Assembly (NCBI RefSeq): GCF_002109495.1 | Contig: NZ_LVJN01000018.1 | Coordinates: forward strand, 1-64,000 | DNA length: 64,000 nt | Source: Magnetofaba australis IT-1 | GTDB lineage: Bacteria; Pseudomonadota; Magnetococcia; Magnetococcales; Magnetococcaceae | Direction of reading: 5' to 3' | Notes under the pieces: model-generated | What the model was told of the DNA's origin: nothing | The model's database searches: none | What the model saw: only the letters and a program-made list of their open reading frames with translations | Shown: piece by piece, positions 1 to 6,893 of the stretch | Position numbering within the stretch: the first letter of the stretch is position 1 | Layout of the letters: each line of letters begins with the position of its first letter | Program-made: the position numbers and the translations under genes

Positions 1-266
1 CGTGGCCGTTTTTTATCTACGTCTCGCTCTTCTCGAACTTGCTTCAACTCTTTGCGCAGTCGTGTGATTTCCGCTTCAAGCTCGGAAATTGACCTGCCGC
101 CCGGCATCTTCTGACCTTGCTCCCTGGCGGCGCTTGTCCAGTTCGCCAGCGTGCTCTTGGGGATCGCAAGCCGTTCGGCCGCCAACTCCAGGGTGAGCCC
201 TTGCTCCAAAACCAGTTTGACCGCTTCACTGCGAAATTCCGGTGTGTAGCTCTGAGTCTTTTTCAT
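1..266 (-). CDS. IS3-family transposase OrfA (partial, runs off the window)
   Basis: Minus-strand frame starting with ATG at 266 and translating as MKKTQSYTPEFRSEAVKL and onward. It has the N-terminal helix-turn-helix of the IS3/IS911 OrfA family (PEFRSEAVKLVLEQG, then LAAERLAIPKSTLANW) followed by a short leucine-rich coiled coil (ISELEAEITRLRKELKQV). OrfA binds the element's ends and normally supplies the N-terminus of a frameshifted OrfAB transposase. A slippery A-run lies near the window edge, where frameshifting would be expected, but the overlap with orfB is not visible. A good match to the family in sequence style; completeness unknown. Confidence 0.75.
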   Translation of the reverse strand, partial: MKKTQSYTPEFRSEAVKLVLEQGLTLELAAERLAIPKSTLANWTSAAREQGQKMPGGRSISELEAEITRLRKELKQVREERDVDKKRP

Positions 267-309
267 TATGAACGCTCCCTTTGGGCATCATACCAAACAG
301 GAGTGTCCA
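1..309 (-). mobile_element. IS3-family insertion sequence, one end only
   Basis: The sequence from the left edge to about 309 reads leftward as the start of an IS3-family element. It contains the beginning of orfA and a terminal sequence that, read on the minus strand, starts TGGACACTCC, a typical IS3-family end. The IS21 istA coding sequence begins abruptly right after it, so the IS3 element inserted into the IS21 element. The other end and orfB lie outside the window, so completeness and target duplication cannot be judged. Confidence 0.75.
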
Positions 310-857
310 GAATCTCCAGGCTACCTCATATTGACTACCACATTGAGCTGGAAGGCCATTACTACAGCGTCCCCCACGCATTGGCGCGCAAACGGCTGGA
401 CATCCGCTACACCGCCAACACGGTGGAGTGCTTCCATCGCGGGAAACGAGTCGCCAGCCACCCCCGCAACCACGTCAAAGGTCGCCACACCACCACTTCG
501 GAACACATGCCTGAATCCCACCGGCGCCACGCCCATTGGACGCCGTCACGGATCATCAGTTGGGCGCATGAAAGCGGTCCTCACGTCGCCAAACTGGCCA
601 CCCACATCATCGAGAACCGGCCACACCCGGAGCAGGGATTCCGCTCCTGCCTGGGCATCATCCGCTTGGCCAAGAAATATGGCTCCGAGCGCGTGGATGC
701 CGCCTGCGCAAGAGCCTTGGCCATCGGCGGCCCAACATACAAAAGCGTCAAGTCGATTCTGCAAAGCAATCTCGACCAACAGCCTTTGCCGGAATCCGAC
801 CCCACAACGCCATCAATCCAGCACAACAACCTGCGCGGCGCAGGTTATTTCCACTGA
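310..857 (+). pseudogene. istA: istA transposase, 3' remnant
   Basis: The reading frame from about 310 to the stop at 857 encodes the C-terminal portion of an IS21 IstA transposase: HIDYHIELEGHYYSVPHAL, followed by the beta-barrel region, HPEQGFRSCLGIIRLAKKYG, and SVKSILQSNLDQQPLP near the end. The catalytic DDE core and the N-terminal helix-turn-helix are absent because the IS3 end joins at about 309. An open frame continues upstream into the IS3 sequence, but that part is unrelated. istB follows 22 bp downstream, the normal IS21 arrangement. The product is almost certainly inactive. Confidence 0.85.
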
Positions 858-879
858 CGCCCATACCGGAGATCACCTC

Positions 880-1614
880 ATGCTTAATCATCCGACCATC
901 GACAAATTGAAATCCATGCGTTTGAACGGCATGGCGACCGCCTTGATCGAACAGAACCAGTCATCCACAGCAGACGAACTCTCCTTCGAGGAGCGGCTTG
1001 GTCTGCTGGTTGACTACGAATGGACCAGTCGTGAAAACAGCCGACTGAAAAACCGTCTCAAAAAAGCCAAGCTACGTCACGCCGCCACTTTCGAGGATAT
1101 CGATTTTCAGCACCCCAGAGGGTTGGACCGCTCTGTCGTTTCACGACTGGGTTCCAGCCAGTGGATCAAAAGCGGCGACAATCTACTGATCATCGGTCCA
1201 ACCGGCATCGGCAAAAGCTGGCTGGCCTGCGCCTTGGCGCACAAGGCCTGCTTCAACGGCCTGACCGCACTCTATCTTCGCGTTCCGCGCCTGTTCCAGG
1301 ATCTGGCGGTGGCCCGAGGCGATGGTCGTTTCGACAAGGTGCTCGCTTCTCTGGCCAAAACGGATCTGCTGGTGTTGGATGATTGGGGGCTGAACGCCTT
1401 TGAACCCAACCATCGCCGTGATCTTCTCGAGATCCTGGAAGAGCGCCATGGGCGCCGCTCCACCATCGTCACCAGCCAACTCCCCGTTGACCATTGGCAT
1501 GAAATCATTGGCGAACCCACCATCGCCGACGCCATTCTTGACCGTCTGGTGCATAACGCTCACCGGATCAATCTCAATGGAGAGTCGTTGCGGAAAACTC
1601 GACCTCGCGCTTGA
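880..1614 (+). CDS. istB: IS21-family helper ATPase IstB
   Basis: Complete 244-residue IstB, the AAA+ helper that assembles on target DNA and recruits and stimulates the IstA transposase. Walker A is GPTGIGKSW (about residues 107-115) and Walker B is LLVLDDWGL. The N-terminus MLNHPTIDKLKSMRLNGMA is typical of the family. The ATG at 880 is chosen because homologues begin there; the open frame extends upstream across istA without meaning. With istA truncated the element cannot move by itself, although IstB could still assist a related copy elsewhere. Confidence 0.9.
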   Translation: MLNHPTIDKLKSMRLNGMATALIEQNQSSTADELSFEERLGLLVDYEWTSRENSRLKNRLKKAKLRHAATFEDIDFQHPRGLDRSVVSRLGSSQWIKSGDNLLIIGPTGIGKSWLACALAHKACFNGLTALYLRVPRLFQDLAVARGDGRFDKVLASLAKTDLLVLDDWGLNAFEPNHRRDLLEILEERHGRRSTIVTSQLPVDHWHEIIGEPTIADAILDRLVHNAHRINLNGESLRKTRPRA

Positions 1615-1679
1615 CCCCGCGCCCTGGCGGGCGTATCAAAAATAGGTCCGTGCGGGGAAAAGTCCCCAGCACATTCGAC

Positions 1680-1766
1680 GGGAAGGAAGTTACCCACAAG
1701 CCCCACAAGGCCGATTGGATTGGTGGGGATCCAGCGCCATGTGGGTTTGTGGATAACTTCCTTCCC
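1680..1766. repeat. Long imperfect inverted repeat (about 27-nt arms) with DnaA-box-like cores
   Basis: The left arm starts GGGAAGGAAGTTACCCACA at 1680. The right arm at 1740-1766 is almost its exact reverse complement, with few mismatches over 27 nt and a spacer of about 33 nt. The right arm contains TGTGGATAA (1748-1756), which is TTATCCACA on the minus strand and matches the DnaA-box consensus. The left arm has TTACCCACA (1690-1698), one mismatch away. It lies between istB and the IS21 right end. It may be a strong hairpin or terminator of the element, or a trapped smaller element. The DnaA-box match may be chance. Confidence 0.6.
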
Positions 1767-1810
1767 TCCATTCGTCAGAGAGGCAAAAAAACACCGCGTC
1801 GCTTCGCTCC

Positions 1811-1887
1811 GATCACGTGGCCGGATTCGTCCGGATCAGGTGGCCGCTTTCAGGTGGATTCGGTGGCCGCTTTCATCGGAATACGCA
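1811..1887. repeat. IS21 right-end multiple terminal repeats
   Basis: Three copies of a GTGGCCG-(C/G)-(A/C)-TTC-type unit (GTGGCCGGATTC, GTGGCCGCTTTC and GTGGCCGCTTTC) lie in tandem. The last is followed by ATCGGAATACGCA. Arrays of this form are transposase-binding sites at the ends of IS21-family elements. The end of the element is placed at about 1887 because an unrelated coding remnant starts immediately after. Confidence 0.6.
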
Positions 1888-2214
1888 CCCGAGTTTGCCA
1901 AACTAGTGCTGAGGTATCTGATCCAGACGCACAAGGGGATGACGATGGCGGATGTTCAAGCATATGCGAAAGAAGCGTTTCCCGGCGAGGCGGAGCATTA
2001 CGCATCACAGTTTGCTCGGGAGATGGTGTCCAAGGGGCGTCACGAAGGGCGTCAGGAGGAAGCCGCAGCCATGTTGACTCGGCTTTTGAAGCGTCGTTTT
2101 GGCTCTCTGCCTGACTGGGTAGAGCCGAAGGTTACGGCAGCCAGTTTGCCCGAAATCGAGGGATGGATGGACACTATATTTGATGCAGAATCGTTAGATG
2201 CTGTTTTTAAATGA
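1888..2214 (+). pseudogene. Rpn/PD-(D/E)XK nuclease-family transposase, C-terminal remnant with DUF4351
   Basis: The open frame from the IS21 end to the TGA at 2214 gives about 108 residues: PEFAKLVLRYLIQTHKGM, then a basic stretch (FAREMVSKGRHEGRQEEAAAML), then a tail (RRFGSLPDWVEPKV..LPEIEGWMDTIFDAESLDAVF). The tail matches the DUF4351 motif found at the C-terminus of Rpn/YhgA-like putative transposases of the PD-(D/E)XK nuclease superfamily. The nuclease domain and start codon are missing and the IS21 right end lies at the break, so the gene was most likely truncated by that insertion. Family assignment is from motif memory. Confidence 0.65.
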
Positions 2215-2340
2215 AAAGTGGGTTCACGTTCCGATGCACTCGCTTACCGAGCGTAACGGGTTGCGAACTCAAACTGGTTGTGGGTGAAACGGAGAATTTT
2301 CCGCAAATGGTGTCGTTCGGTGCACCACTGCTTTGACTCA

Positions 2341-2373
2341 AGCCCCAATTCCTTATGGTTTTGGGGCTTTTTT
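2341..2373 (+). terminator. Rho-independent terminator
   Basis: AGCCCCAA, an 11-12 nt loop, then TTGGGGCT followed by a run of T. It could serve the truncated gene ending at 2214. The rest of the 2215-2630 gap is comparatively AT-rich and shows no convincing gene or RNA. Confidence 0.7.
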
Positions 2374-2630
2374 CTTTCTGGAAATAGCTAACAAATTCAA
2401 CCGTTAGCAGCGGCCTTGTTTTTCTCCGATTCTCTCCGTTTGCCCCAAAATCGCCCCCAAACTCTCCGTTCTCCAACACATTCTCTGAAAGCTGTGGACC
2501 TTGGCCTTAAGGTCAACAGCCTGTTGACCATGGAGAATCGGGCACTTAGCTCATACAATTTTTTTGTGGGTTTGAAATGCGAGCGATGACCGGTTGATAC
2601 GGATTGCGGAAAAACTTTCAGAATGTATTG

Positions 2631-3050
2631 TTAAGTGTCTGGAAACCCGAGTACTTCTCGCTGATCTGGCCAAGCGTCAGGAAAGCCTCCCATCAACAGA
2701 TCCAGGGAAACGAGCCTTGGTTGACGCCCATCAAGAATGGCTTCTACGATGTCAGGAGCCAGCAGGGTAATGCGCATGATGCGACTCAGGTAGGCGTGAT
2801 CGATTTTCTCCTTTGCGGCCAATTCACGAGCATTGGCGGACTGTCCCGACTCAATCTGTTTGCGCCAGTAGAAAGCGCGCGCCAGAGCCCGGATCAGAGC
2901 CTCGTCCTTGCGGGGGTTGGTCAGGGGCAGATCCTGGCCATTGGCGGCGACGATCTGCTTGCGCAGCCCCTTGCGCCGTAGATTGATGGGGATGGTGATG
3001 GTGAGCGTCTTTCTGTCGTCTGAGAGCTTTGTGGTGGCGTCGGGATGCAT
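2631..3050 (-). CDS. Conserved protein of the recombinase-associated type (possible HTH)
   Basis: 139 residues. The N-terminus has a beta-rich basic stretch (KTLTITIPINLRRKGLRKQIV), the middle a helix (RALARAFYWRKQIESGQ), and then a helix-turn-helix-like segment (ARELAAKEKIDHAYLSRIMRITLLAPDIVEAILDGRQP). Genes of this appearance commonly follow large serine recombinases in proteobacterial integrative elements. Here the start codon overlaps the stop of a recombinase remnant (TAATG), which supports the pairing. A DNA-binding regulatory or accessory role is an inference. With the recombinase truncated, the gene is probably a relic of an excised or decayed element. Confidence 0.6.
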   Translation of the reverse strand: MHPDATTKLSDDRKTLTITIPINLRRKGLRKQIVAANGQDLPLTNPRKDEALIRALARAFYWRKQIESGQSANARELAAKEKIDHAYLSRIMRITLLAPDIVEAILDGRQPRLVSLDLLMGGFPDAWPDQREVLGFPDT

Positions 3051-3192
3051 TACGCGGCCTCCTGGGTCTGGAACTCCTCGATGAGCTGCTCAAAGCCTTC
3101 AATGCGCAGCTGAATCTGGAGCTGGTCTTCGCGCAGCGTGACGCGCCGCACCAGCAGCTGAATAAGTCGCCCCTGCTCCCCGGGGAAGAGCT
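3050..3192 (-). pseudogene. Large serine recombinase, C-terminal remnant
   Basis: The minus-strand frame entering from the IS6 end at 3192 reads LFPGEQGRLIQLLVRRVTL and continues for 47 residues to a TAA at 3050-3052. The motif 'LFPxEQxRlvqLLVxRV' is characteristic of the very C-terminal part of large serine recombinases of the resolvase/Recombinase/zinc-ribbon type. Everything upstream has been lost at the IS6 element boundary. The stop codon overlaps the next gene's ATG, indicating a former operon. Confidence 0.65.
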
Positions 3193-4020
3193 GGCACTGT
3201 CAAGTTGGCGCTCGAGATCAGGTATGGTAGGCTGACCGCATGAAAACGAATCCCTCACCTTACCACGGTTACCGGCATCCATGCGAGATTATCAGCCATG
3301 CGGTTTGGCTCTACCATCGGTTCACCTTGAGCTTTCGGGATGTGGAGGAAATCCTCGCATCCAGAGGCATTGAGGTCAGCTACGAGTCGATCCGTCAGTG
3401 GTGTCTTCACTTCTGTCAGGATTACGCCAAGAAGATCCGAGCCAGGCAGGGCAGGGTGGGGGACTCATGGTACCTCGATGAGGTTTTTATCAAGATCAAA
3501 GGCAAGCAGCACTATCTATGGCGGGCCGTTGATCAGGACGGCGACACGCTTGATATCCTGGTGCAGAGCCGCAGGAACAAAAGGGCCGCAAAGAAGTTTT
3601 TCCGTAAGCTCCTAAAAGGGCTGAAGTACTGCCCGAACCGGATCGTGACGGACAAGCTCAAGAGCTATGGTGCTGCCATCAGGGAGACCGATCTGGACGT
3701 CGAACACGACACCCGCCAGTACCAAAACAATCGGGCTGAGAACTCGCACCAGCGATCGCGTCAGCAGGAACGGCAGATGCGAAGATTCAAATCTCCAGGC
3801 CACGCTCAGCGTTTTCTTTCGGTCCACGGACCGATCAACAATCTCTCCCGCCAAGACCGCCATCTGATGTCCGCTTCGTCGTATCGTGAACTCCGTAATC
3901 GCGGATTCGCGGAGTGGCGCAAGGTTACCGGGACTGCGTCCTGGATTTGAAGTCGGGGGAGGGTGTCGGCTGCGCGCAGGAAGCGTTCTTTAGGCTTGTG
4001 CTGGACAAGTTGACAAAGCC
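3193..4020 (+). mobile_element. IS6-family (IS240-like) insertion sequence
   Basis: A complete 828-bp element. The left end GGCACTGTCAAGTTGG at 3193 and the right end CAAGTTGACAAAGCC at 4020 form imperfect inverted repeats starting GGC, and GGCACTGT is typical of the IS6 family. One transposase gene fills it. The 8 bp outside the two ends (GAAGAGCT and TAACGAGG) do not match, so there is no target duplication. Together with truncated genes at both edges, this suggests an IS-mediated deletion or replicon fusion rather than simple insertion. Confidence 0.8.
3240..3950 (+). CDS. IS6-family DDE transposase
   Basis: 236 residues, the normal length for IS6/IS240 transposases. N-terminal helix-turn-helix around SFRDVEEILASRGIEVSYESIRQW. 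The catalytic core includes DEVFIKIKGKQHYLWRAVDQDG (first Asp) and IVTDKLKSYGAA (second Asp), followed by NNRAENSHQRSRQQERQMRRFKS, which holds the last acidic residue (Glu). All three DDE positions appear present, so the enzyme is probably functional. The ATG at 3240 lies 47 bp inside the left inverted repeat. Confidence 0.9.
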   Translation: MKTNPSPYHGYRHPCEIISHAVWLYHRFTLSFRDVEEILASRGIEVSYESIRQWCLHFCQDYAKKIRARQGRVGDSWYLDEVFIKIKGKQHYLWRAVDQDGDTLDILVQSRRNKRAAKKFFRKLLKGLKYCPNRIVTDKLKSYGAAIRETDLDVEHDTRQYQNNRAENSHQRSRQQERQMRRFKSPGHAQRFLSVHGPINNLSRQDRHLMSASSYRELRNRGFAEWRKVTGTASWI

Positions 4021-4279
4021 TAACGAGGGGATCAAAGCGGAGAAGCGCTCCGGCCAGTGGCGCGCGCTATTTGTGGATGTGATCACCCAGCACGTGGTGT
4101 ATGACGAAATCTCCGCCGGGCAGATCGACGCCGAGGAGACCGCCTGGCTGATCGATATGATCGAAAAGGACGACGATTACGACGCCAATGAGATCGCTCT
4201 GCTGGAGAATCTGATGCAGACCGCCACGGAGATTCCCATGGATCTGAAATTCCGCTTGGGGATGATTCTGTCGGTGTAA
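4021..4279 (+). pseudogene. Hypothetical protein, 3' remnant cut by the IS6 element
   Basis: An open frame beginning at the IS right end and stopping at 4279 encodes about 85 residues rich in acidic and hydrophobic residues (SGQWRALFVDVITQHVV, then AEETAWLIDMIEKDDDYDANEIALLENLMQTATEIP). No family was recognised. Regular helical amphipathy suggests a folded alpha-helical domain. It lacks its own start, and a strong terminator follows, so it is the tail of a formerly larger gene that lost its 5' part at the IS6 junction. Confidence 0.6.
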
Positions 4280-4304
4280 TTCCGCCGGGTTTTACGCAAT
4301 CGAA

Positions 4305-4328
4305 GGGGAGCGCGCGCTCCCCTTTTTT
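4305..4328 (+). terminator. Rho-independent terminator
   Basis: GGGGAGCG / CGCTCCCC with a CG loop at 4305-4322, followed by TTTTTT. It lies 26 bp after the stop of the hypothetical remnant and before the channel gene. Confidence 0.85.
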
Positions 4329-4492
4329 GCTTTTCGGTCACGCGTTCGCGCGGGTCGTGTGATCTTGTTCTGTTTCTTCCTGCTTTGACATTTCTGCTGA
4401 AAAATCAACCCGGGGTTTGAATCTTTGGGGGCGCCTGGGGCACACTGGTCGCCACGACAGAGACACGATTCCGATTGGAGGCGGCGGTGGCG

Positions 4493-5653
4493 ATGCAGAC
4501 GCGATTACACGCAGGAGACCAACACCCATCCACCCACAGCAGGGCTTTGCGCGGCTTGGCGCTATTTGCCGTTCTGGCGCTGGGGCTGCTGTTGGGCGCG
4601 CCTTGCGCACAGGCGGAAGGGGCCCCAGGCAAAACCCTGAAAATCGCCATCAAGGAGTCGCCGCCGTTTGTGATGCGCGACCCGCAGAGCGGCGAGTGGG
4701 AGGGACTGACCATCCGCCTGTGGCGCGAGATCGCCGAAAAGCTCGACCTCACTTATGAGTACGTCCCGCTGGACCTGAGCGACATGCTCAAAGCGGTGGA
4801 GAGCGGGCAGGCGGATGTGGGCGCCGCTGCGCTGACGGTGACCGCGGAGCGGGAAACCGCCATGGACTTCTCCCACCCCTATTTCACCTCCGGCCTCGGC
4901 ATCGCTATCCCTTCGCGCGCCGAGACCAGCCTGCTGGGCTCGCTGATGGAGAGTCTGTTCTCCTGGCCGTTCCTCAAGGCGATGGCGGCGCTGGGCGCGC
5001 TGCTGCTGGTGACCGGCGTGCTGGTGTGGATCTTCGAGCGCAAACAGAACGCCGAGCAGTTCGGCGGTTCGGCGCTCAAGGGCATCGGCGTGGGCTTCTG
5101 GTGGTCGGCGGTCACCATGACCACGGTGGGCTATGGCGACAAAGCGCCGCGCACCCTGGGCGGACGCATCATCGCTCTGGTGTGGATGTTCGCCGGCATT
5201 ATCACCATCTCCTCGTTTACCGCCATGATCACCTCGGCGCTGACCATCTCCAGCGTGCAGGACGCCAAGGTCAAAGGCCCGGCGGACCTGCTCACGGCGC
5301 GGGTGGGCGCCATCAGCGCCACCACCAGCGAGCGCCATCTGAATCGCCAGGGCGTGCGCGCGGTGATCTTTCCCGAACCCGATGAGGCGCTACAGGCGCT
5401 GGCCGACGGCAAGCTCGACGCGGTGGTGTATGACGCGCCGATTCTGCGCTATTTGATCAACGAAAAATACGCCGGGGTGGCCGAGGTGCTGCCGGGACGC
5501 ATCAAGCGCGAGGAGTATGCGCTGGCCTATCCCCAGGGCAGCGCGCTGCGCGAGCCGGTGAACCGGATCCTGCTGGAGTATCGCAATAGCCAGACCTGGC
5601 GCGATGCGGTGATGGACAAACTGGGCGCCCAGGATGGCGGCTGGGCGTTCTAA
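4493..5653 (+). CDS. GluR0-like ionotropic glutamate-receptor channel (periplasmic ligand-binding domain plus K+ pore)
   Basis: 386 residues. A signal peptide (ALRGLALFAVLALGLLLG..CAQA, about 1-41) is followed by the first lobe of a periplasmic amino-acid-binding domain (KTLKIAIKESPPFVMRDP; DVGAAALTVTAERETAMDFSHPYF). Next comes a pore module with TM1 (MAALGALLLVTGVLVWIF), a pore loop with selectivity filter TVGYGD (about 211-216) and TM2 (IIALVWMFAGIITISSF). The second binding lobe follows (RVGAISATTSERHL; DAVVYDAPILRYLI). This order is that of prokaryotic glutamate-receptor channels such as GluR0, predicted to pass K+ when ligand binds. The ATG at 4493 is chosen, with GGAGG 11 nt upstream; a TTG at 4475 is the alternative. 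Ligand unknown. Confidence 0.85.
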   Translation: MQTRLHAGDQHPSTHSRALRGLALFAVLALGLLLGAPCAQAEGAPGKTLKIAIKESPPFVMRDPQSGEWEGLTIRLWREIAEKLDLTYEYVPLDLSDMLKAVESGQADVGAAALTVTAERETAMDFSHPYFTSGLGIAIPSRAETSLLGSLMESLFSWPFLKAMAALGALLLVTGVLVWIFERKQNAEQFGGSALKGIGVGFWWSAVTMTTVGYGDKAPRTLGGRIIALVWMFAGIITISSFTAMITSALTISSVQDAKVKGPADLLTARVGAISATTSERHLNRQGVRAVIFPEPDEALQALADGKLDAVVYDAPILRYLINEKYAGVAEVLPGRIKREEYALAYPQGSALREPVNRILLEYRNSQTWRDAVMDKLGAQDGGWAF

Positions 5654-5712
5654 GTTCTTGCGCCAGTTGTTTGAATTGAATTCAGAGTGCTGCGTTGGAA
5701 GACGTTAAGAGG

Positions 5713-5800
5713 CTGGGGCGTCGCCCCAGACCCCACCAGGGCTCTGCCCTGGACCTGCGAGGGCTCTGCCCTTGACCCGCCAGGGAAATGATTTCCCTGG
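5713..5800. repeat. Cluster of four short-loop hairpins
   Basis: Downstream of the channel gene are four successive perfect hairpins: CTGGGGC-gtc-GCCCCAG (5713-5729), CCAGGGC-tct-GCCCTGG (5736-5752), AGGGC-tct-GCCCT (5760-5772) and CCAGGGAAAT-g-ATTTCCCTGG (5780-5800). Palindromic strings of this GGGCTCTGCCC type recur in many proteobacterial intergenic regions. They may aid transcription termination or protect the mRNA 3' end. No protein is encoded. Confidence 0.7.
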
Positions 5801-5892
5801 ACCCTCGTTGGTTTTTCTATCGCGTTGGCATGAACTCTTGGTGGGTTGACTGTGGGCTTCTTGCCCTCTTGAGACTCTCAAATAGTCGTTTG

Positions 5893-6170
5893 AAACCAGA
5901 AACTGCACAAAACGGCCAATGTTTGTGTGACGTCGCTTGAGCTTGCGCTAACTATTGGCCGCCGACTGGTCGGCGGCGGGGTGATTCGGGCCATCCATGG
6001 CCCTCACCCTTCGGGCTCGCTGCGCGAGTCCGATTCGGCAATCCTGCCGAATCGTCAGGGGGCTTCGCCCCCAGCGGGGTATGGGGCAGCGCCCCATGGT
6101 GTGGAAGTTGGGAGCTCGAGGGCGGAGCCCTCGATATCTTCCAACACCCATATGTTCAGTTTTGAATGCA
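5893..6170. repeat. Hairpin-mosaic intergenic repeat, copy A
   Basis: About 280 bp, closely related to copies at 29374-29625, 29651-29910 (rearranged) and 41056-41420. It starts near AACTGCACAAAACGGCCAA and contains in order: CCGCCGAC-tg-GTCGGCGG (5959-5976), GGGCCAT-cc-ATGGCCC, CGATTCGGCA-atcc-TGCCGAATCG (6031-6054), GGGGGC-ttc-GCCCCC, ATGGGGC-agc-GCCCCAT and CTCGAGGGC-gga-GCCCTCGA. It lies between the convergent channel and HExxH genes and almost touches the latter's stop codon. Confidence 0.85.
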
Positions 6171-6178
6171 AGCGATGA

Positions 6179-6739
6179 TCAGAAAGCAGGCATCGCTTGC
6201 CACAGCGGTTCGAACCAGCTGGGGAACAGAAACGGCAGCGCCAATAGCGCAGTGAACAGCAAGCTGCCAAGGTTGGCGAAGGCGAGTCTGAAATCGGTGG
6301 TGGAGGGGATGGCGTTCTCCAGCAGCAGCACCATCACCGCGATGTAGAGCAGCAGGTTGGGAATGGTCTGCTCCACCTCTTGGAAAAATCGCTGGTCGAA
6401 CAGCCACGCCAGATAGATCAGCGCCGTGGGCGCCATGGCGGTGGCGAAGCGGTTGTAGAAGCGCAAGTTGCGAAACGACACGCTGCCCAGCACCGTGCCG
6501 CCGTCCAGCGCCGGTTTTGGCCACAGGGAGAAGCCGGTGGGGCGGGCGTTGAGCAGCAGTCCGACGAGGAAGTGCGCCAACTCATGCAGCGCCGTGCCCA
6601 GCAGATTCACCGCCGCCAGCAGGAAGCGATTGACTGCGGTGAGGCGCCGAATGCGCGCCGCCAGCAGCGCCAGGGCGATGAGCGCAAAGCGATTGTCCGC
6701 AGGCGTGGGCGCCCAGGGCGATAGGCTGGAGAGATCCAT
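6179..6739 (-). CDS. Small membrane protein with HExxH (putative zinc metallopeptidase, M50-like)
   Basis: 186 residues with several hydrophobic segments (FALIALALLAARI, FLLAAVNLLGTALHELAHFLVGLLL, LIYLAWLF, LLLYIAVMVLLL, LGSLLFTALLALPFLF). The motif HELAH (residues 52-56) sits inside a transmembrane helix, as in site-2-type and M50-like membrane metalloproteases. A second metal ligand is not obvious, so peptidase activity is a proposal. The ATG at 6739 is taken as the start because the longer open frame upstream has no hydrophobic or conserved character. It is transcribed divergently from the TehA-like gene across 154 bp. Confidence 0.65.
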   Translation of the reverse strand: MDLSSLSPWAPTPADNRFALIALALLAARIRRLTAVNRFLLAAVNLLGTALHELAHFLVGLLLNARPTGFSLWPKPALDGGTVLGSVSFRNLRFYNRFATAMAPTALIYLAWLFDQRFFQEVEQTIPNLLLYIAVMVLLLENAIPSTTDFRLAFANLGSLLFTALLALPFLFPSWFEPLWQAMPAF

Positions 6740-6893
6740 GGTGATCGGCTCGCATCTGGTGTGTTGGCGATGTGACAAGACCATAGTCGCACCGGGCGGG
6801 GAACGCCAGCGGCGCAGAACTGTCCAGTTACAGAGCGCGCCGGTTGTGCGGCGTGGAGTCTTTGAATCGTTTCCTCCTGCTGGATGATGTCGC

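Larger units (their letters stand above)
310..1887 (+). mobile_element. IS21-family element, left part destroyed by IS3 insertion
   Basis: Remnant of an IS21-family element. It carries the 3' part of istA, a complete istB and a right end with the family's short multiple terminal repeats (GTGGCCG-containing units at 1811-1887). The left end and the start of istA are missing from this window because an IS3 element lies there. The interval 1615-1810 between istB and the right-end repeats also carries a long inverted repeat. The element abuts the truncated remnant of an Rpn/DUF4351-type gene, which it probably interrupted. Confidence 0.75.

Noticed and set aside
1748-1756. DnaA boxes as evidence of a replication origin
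   Set aside because: Only two box-like cores, both inside hairpin arms of a mobile element. No AT-rich unwinding region and no dnaA or dnaN nearby.
2215-2340. tRNA or small RNA gene before the terminator
   Set aside because: No cloverleaf or CCA-type end could be drawn and no known RNA motif was recognised.
4385-4413. TTGACA at 4385 as promoter of the channel gene
   Set aside because: Perfect -35 hexamer but no acceptable -10 at 16-18 bp.
5927-6347. Several open frames of 60-120 codons inside the hairpin repeats (also near 29433-29876 and 41086-41462)
   Set aside because: Frames look alike between copies only because the DNA is repeated. Copy B has an extra base that shifts the frame, and differences preserve stems rather than codons.
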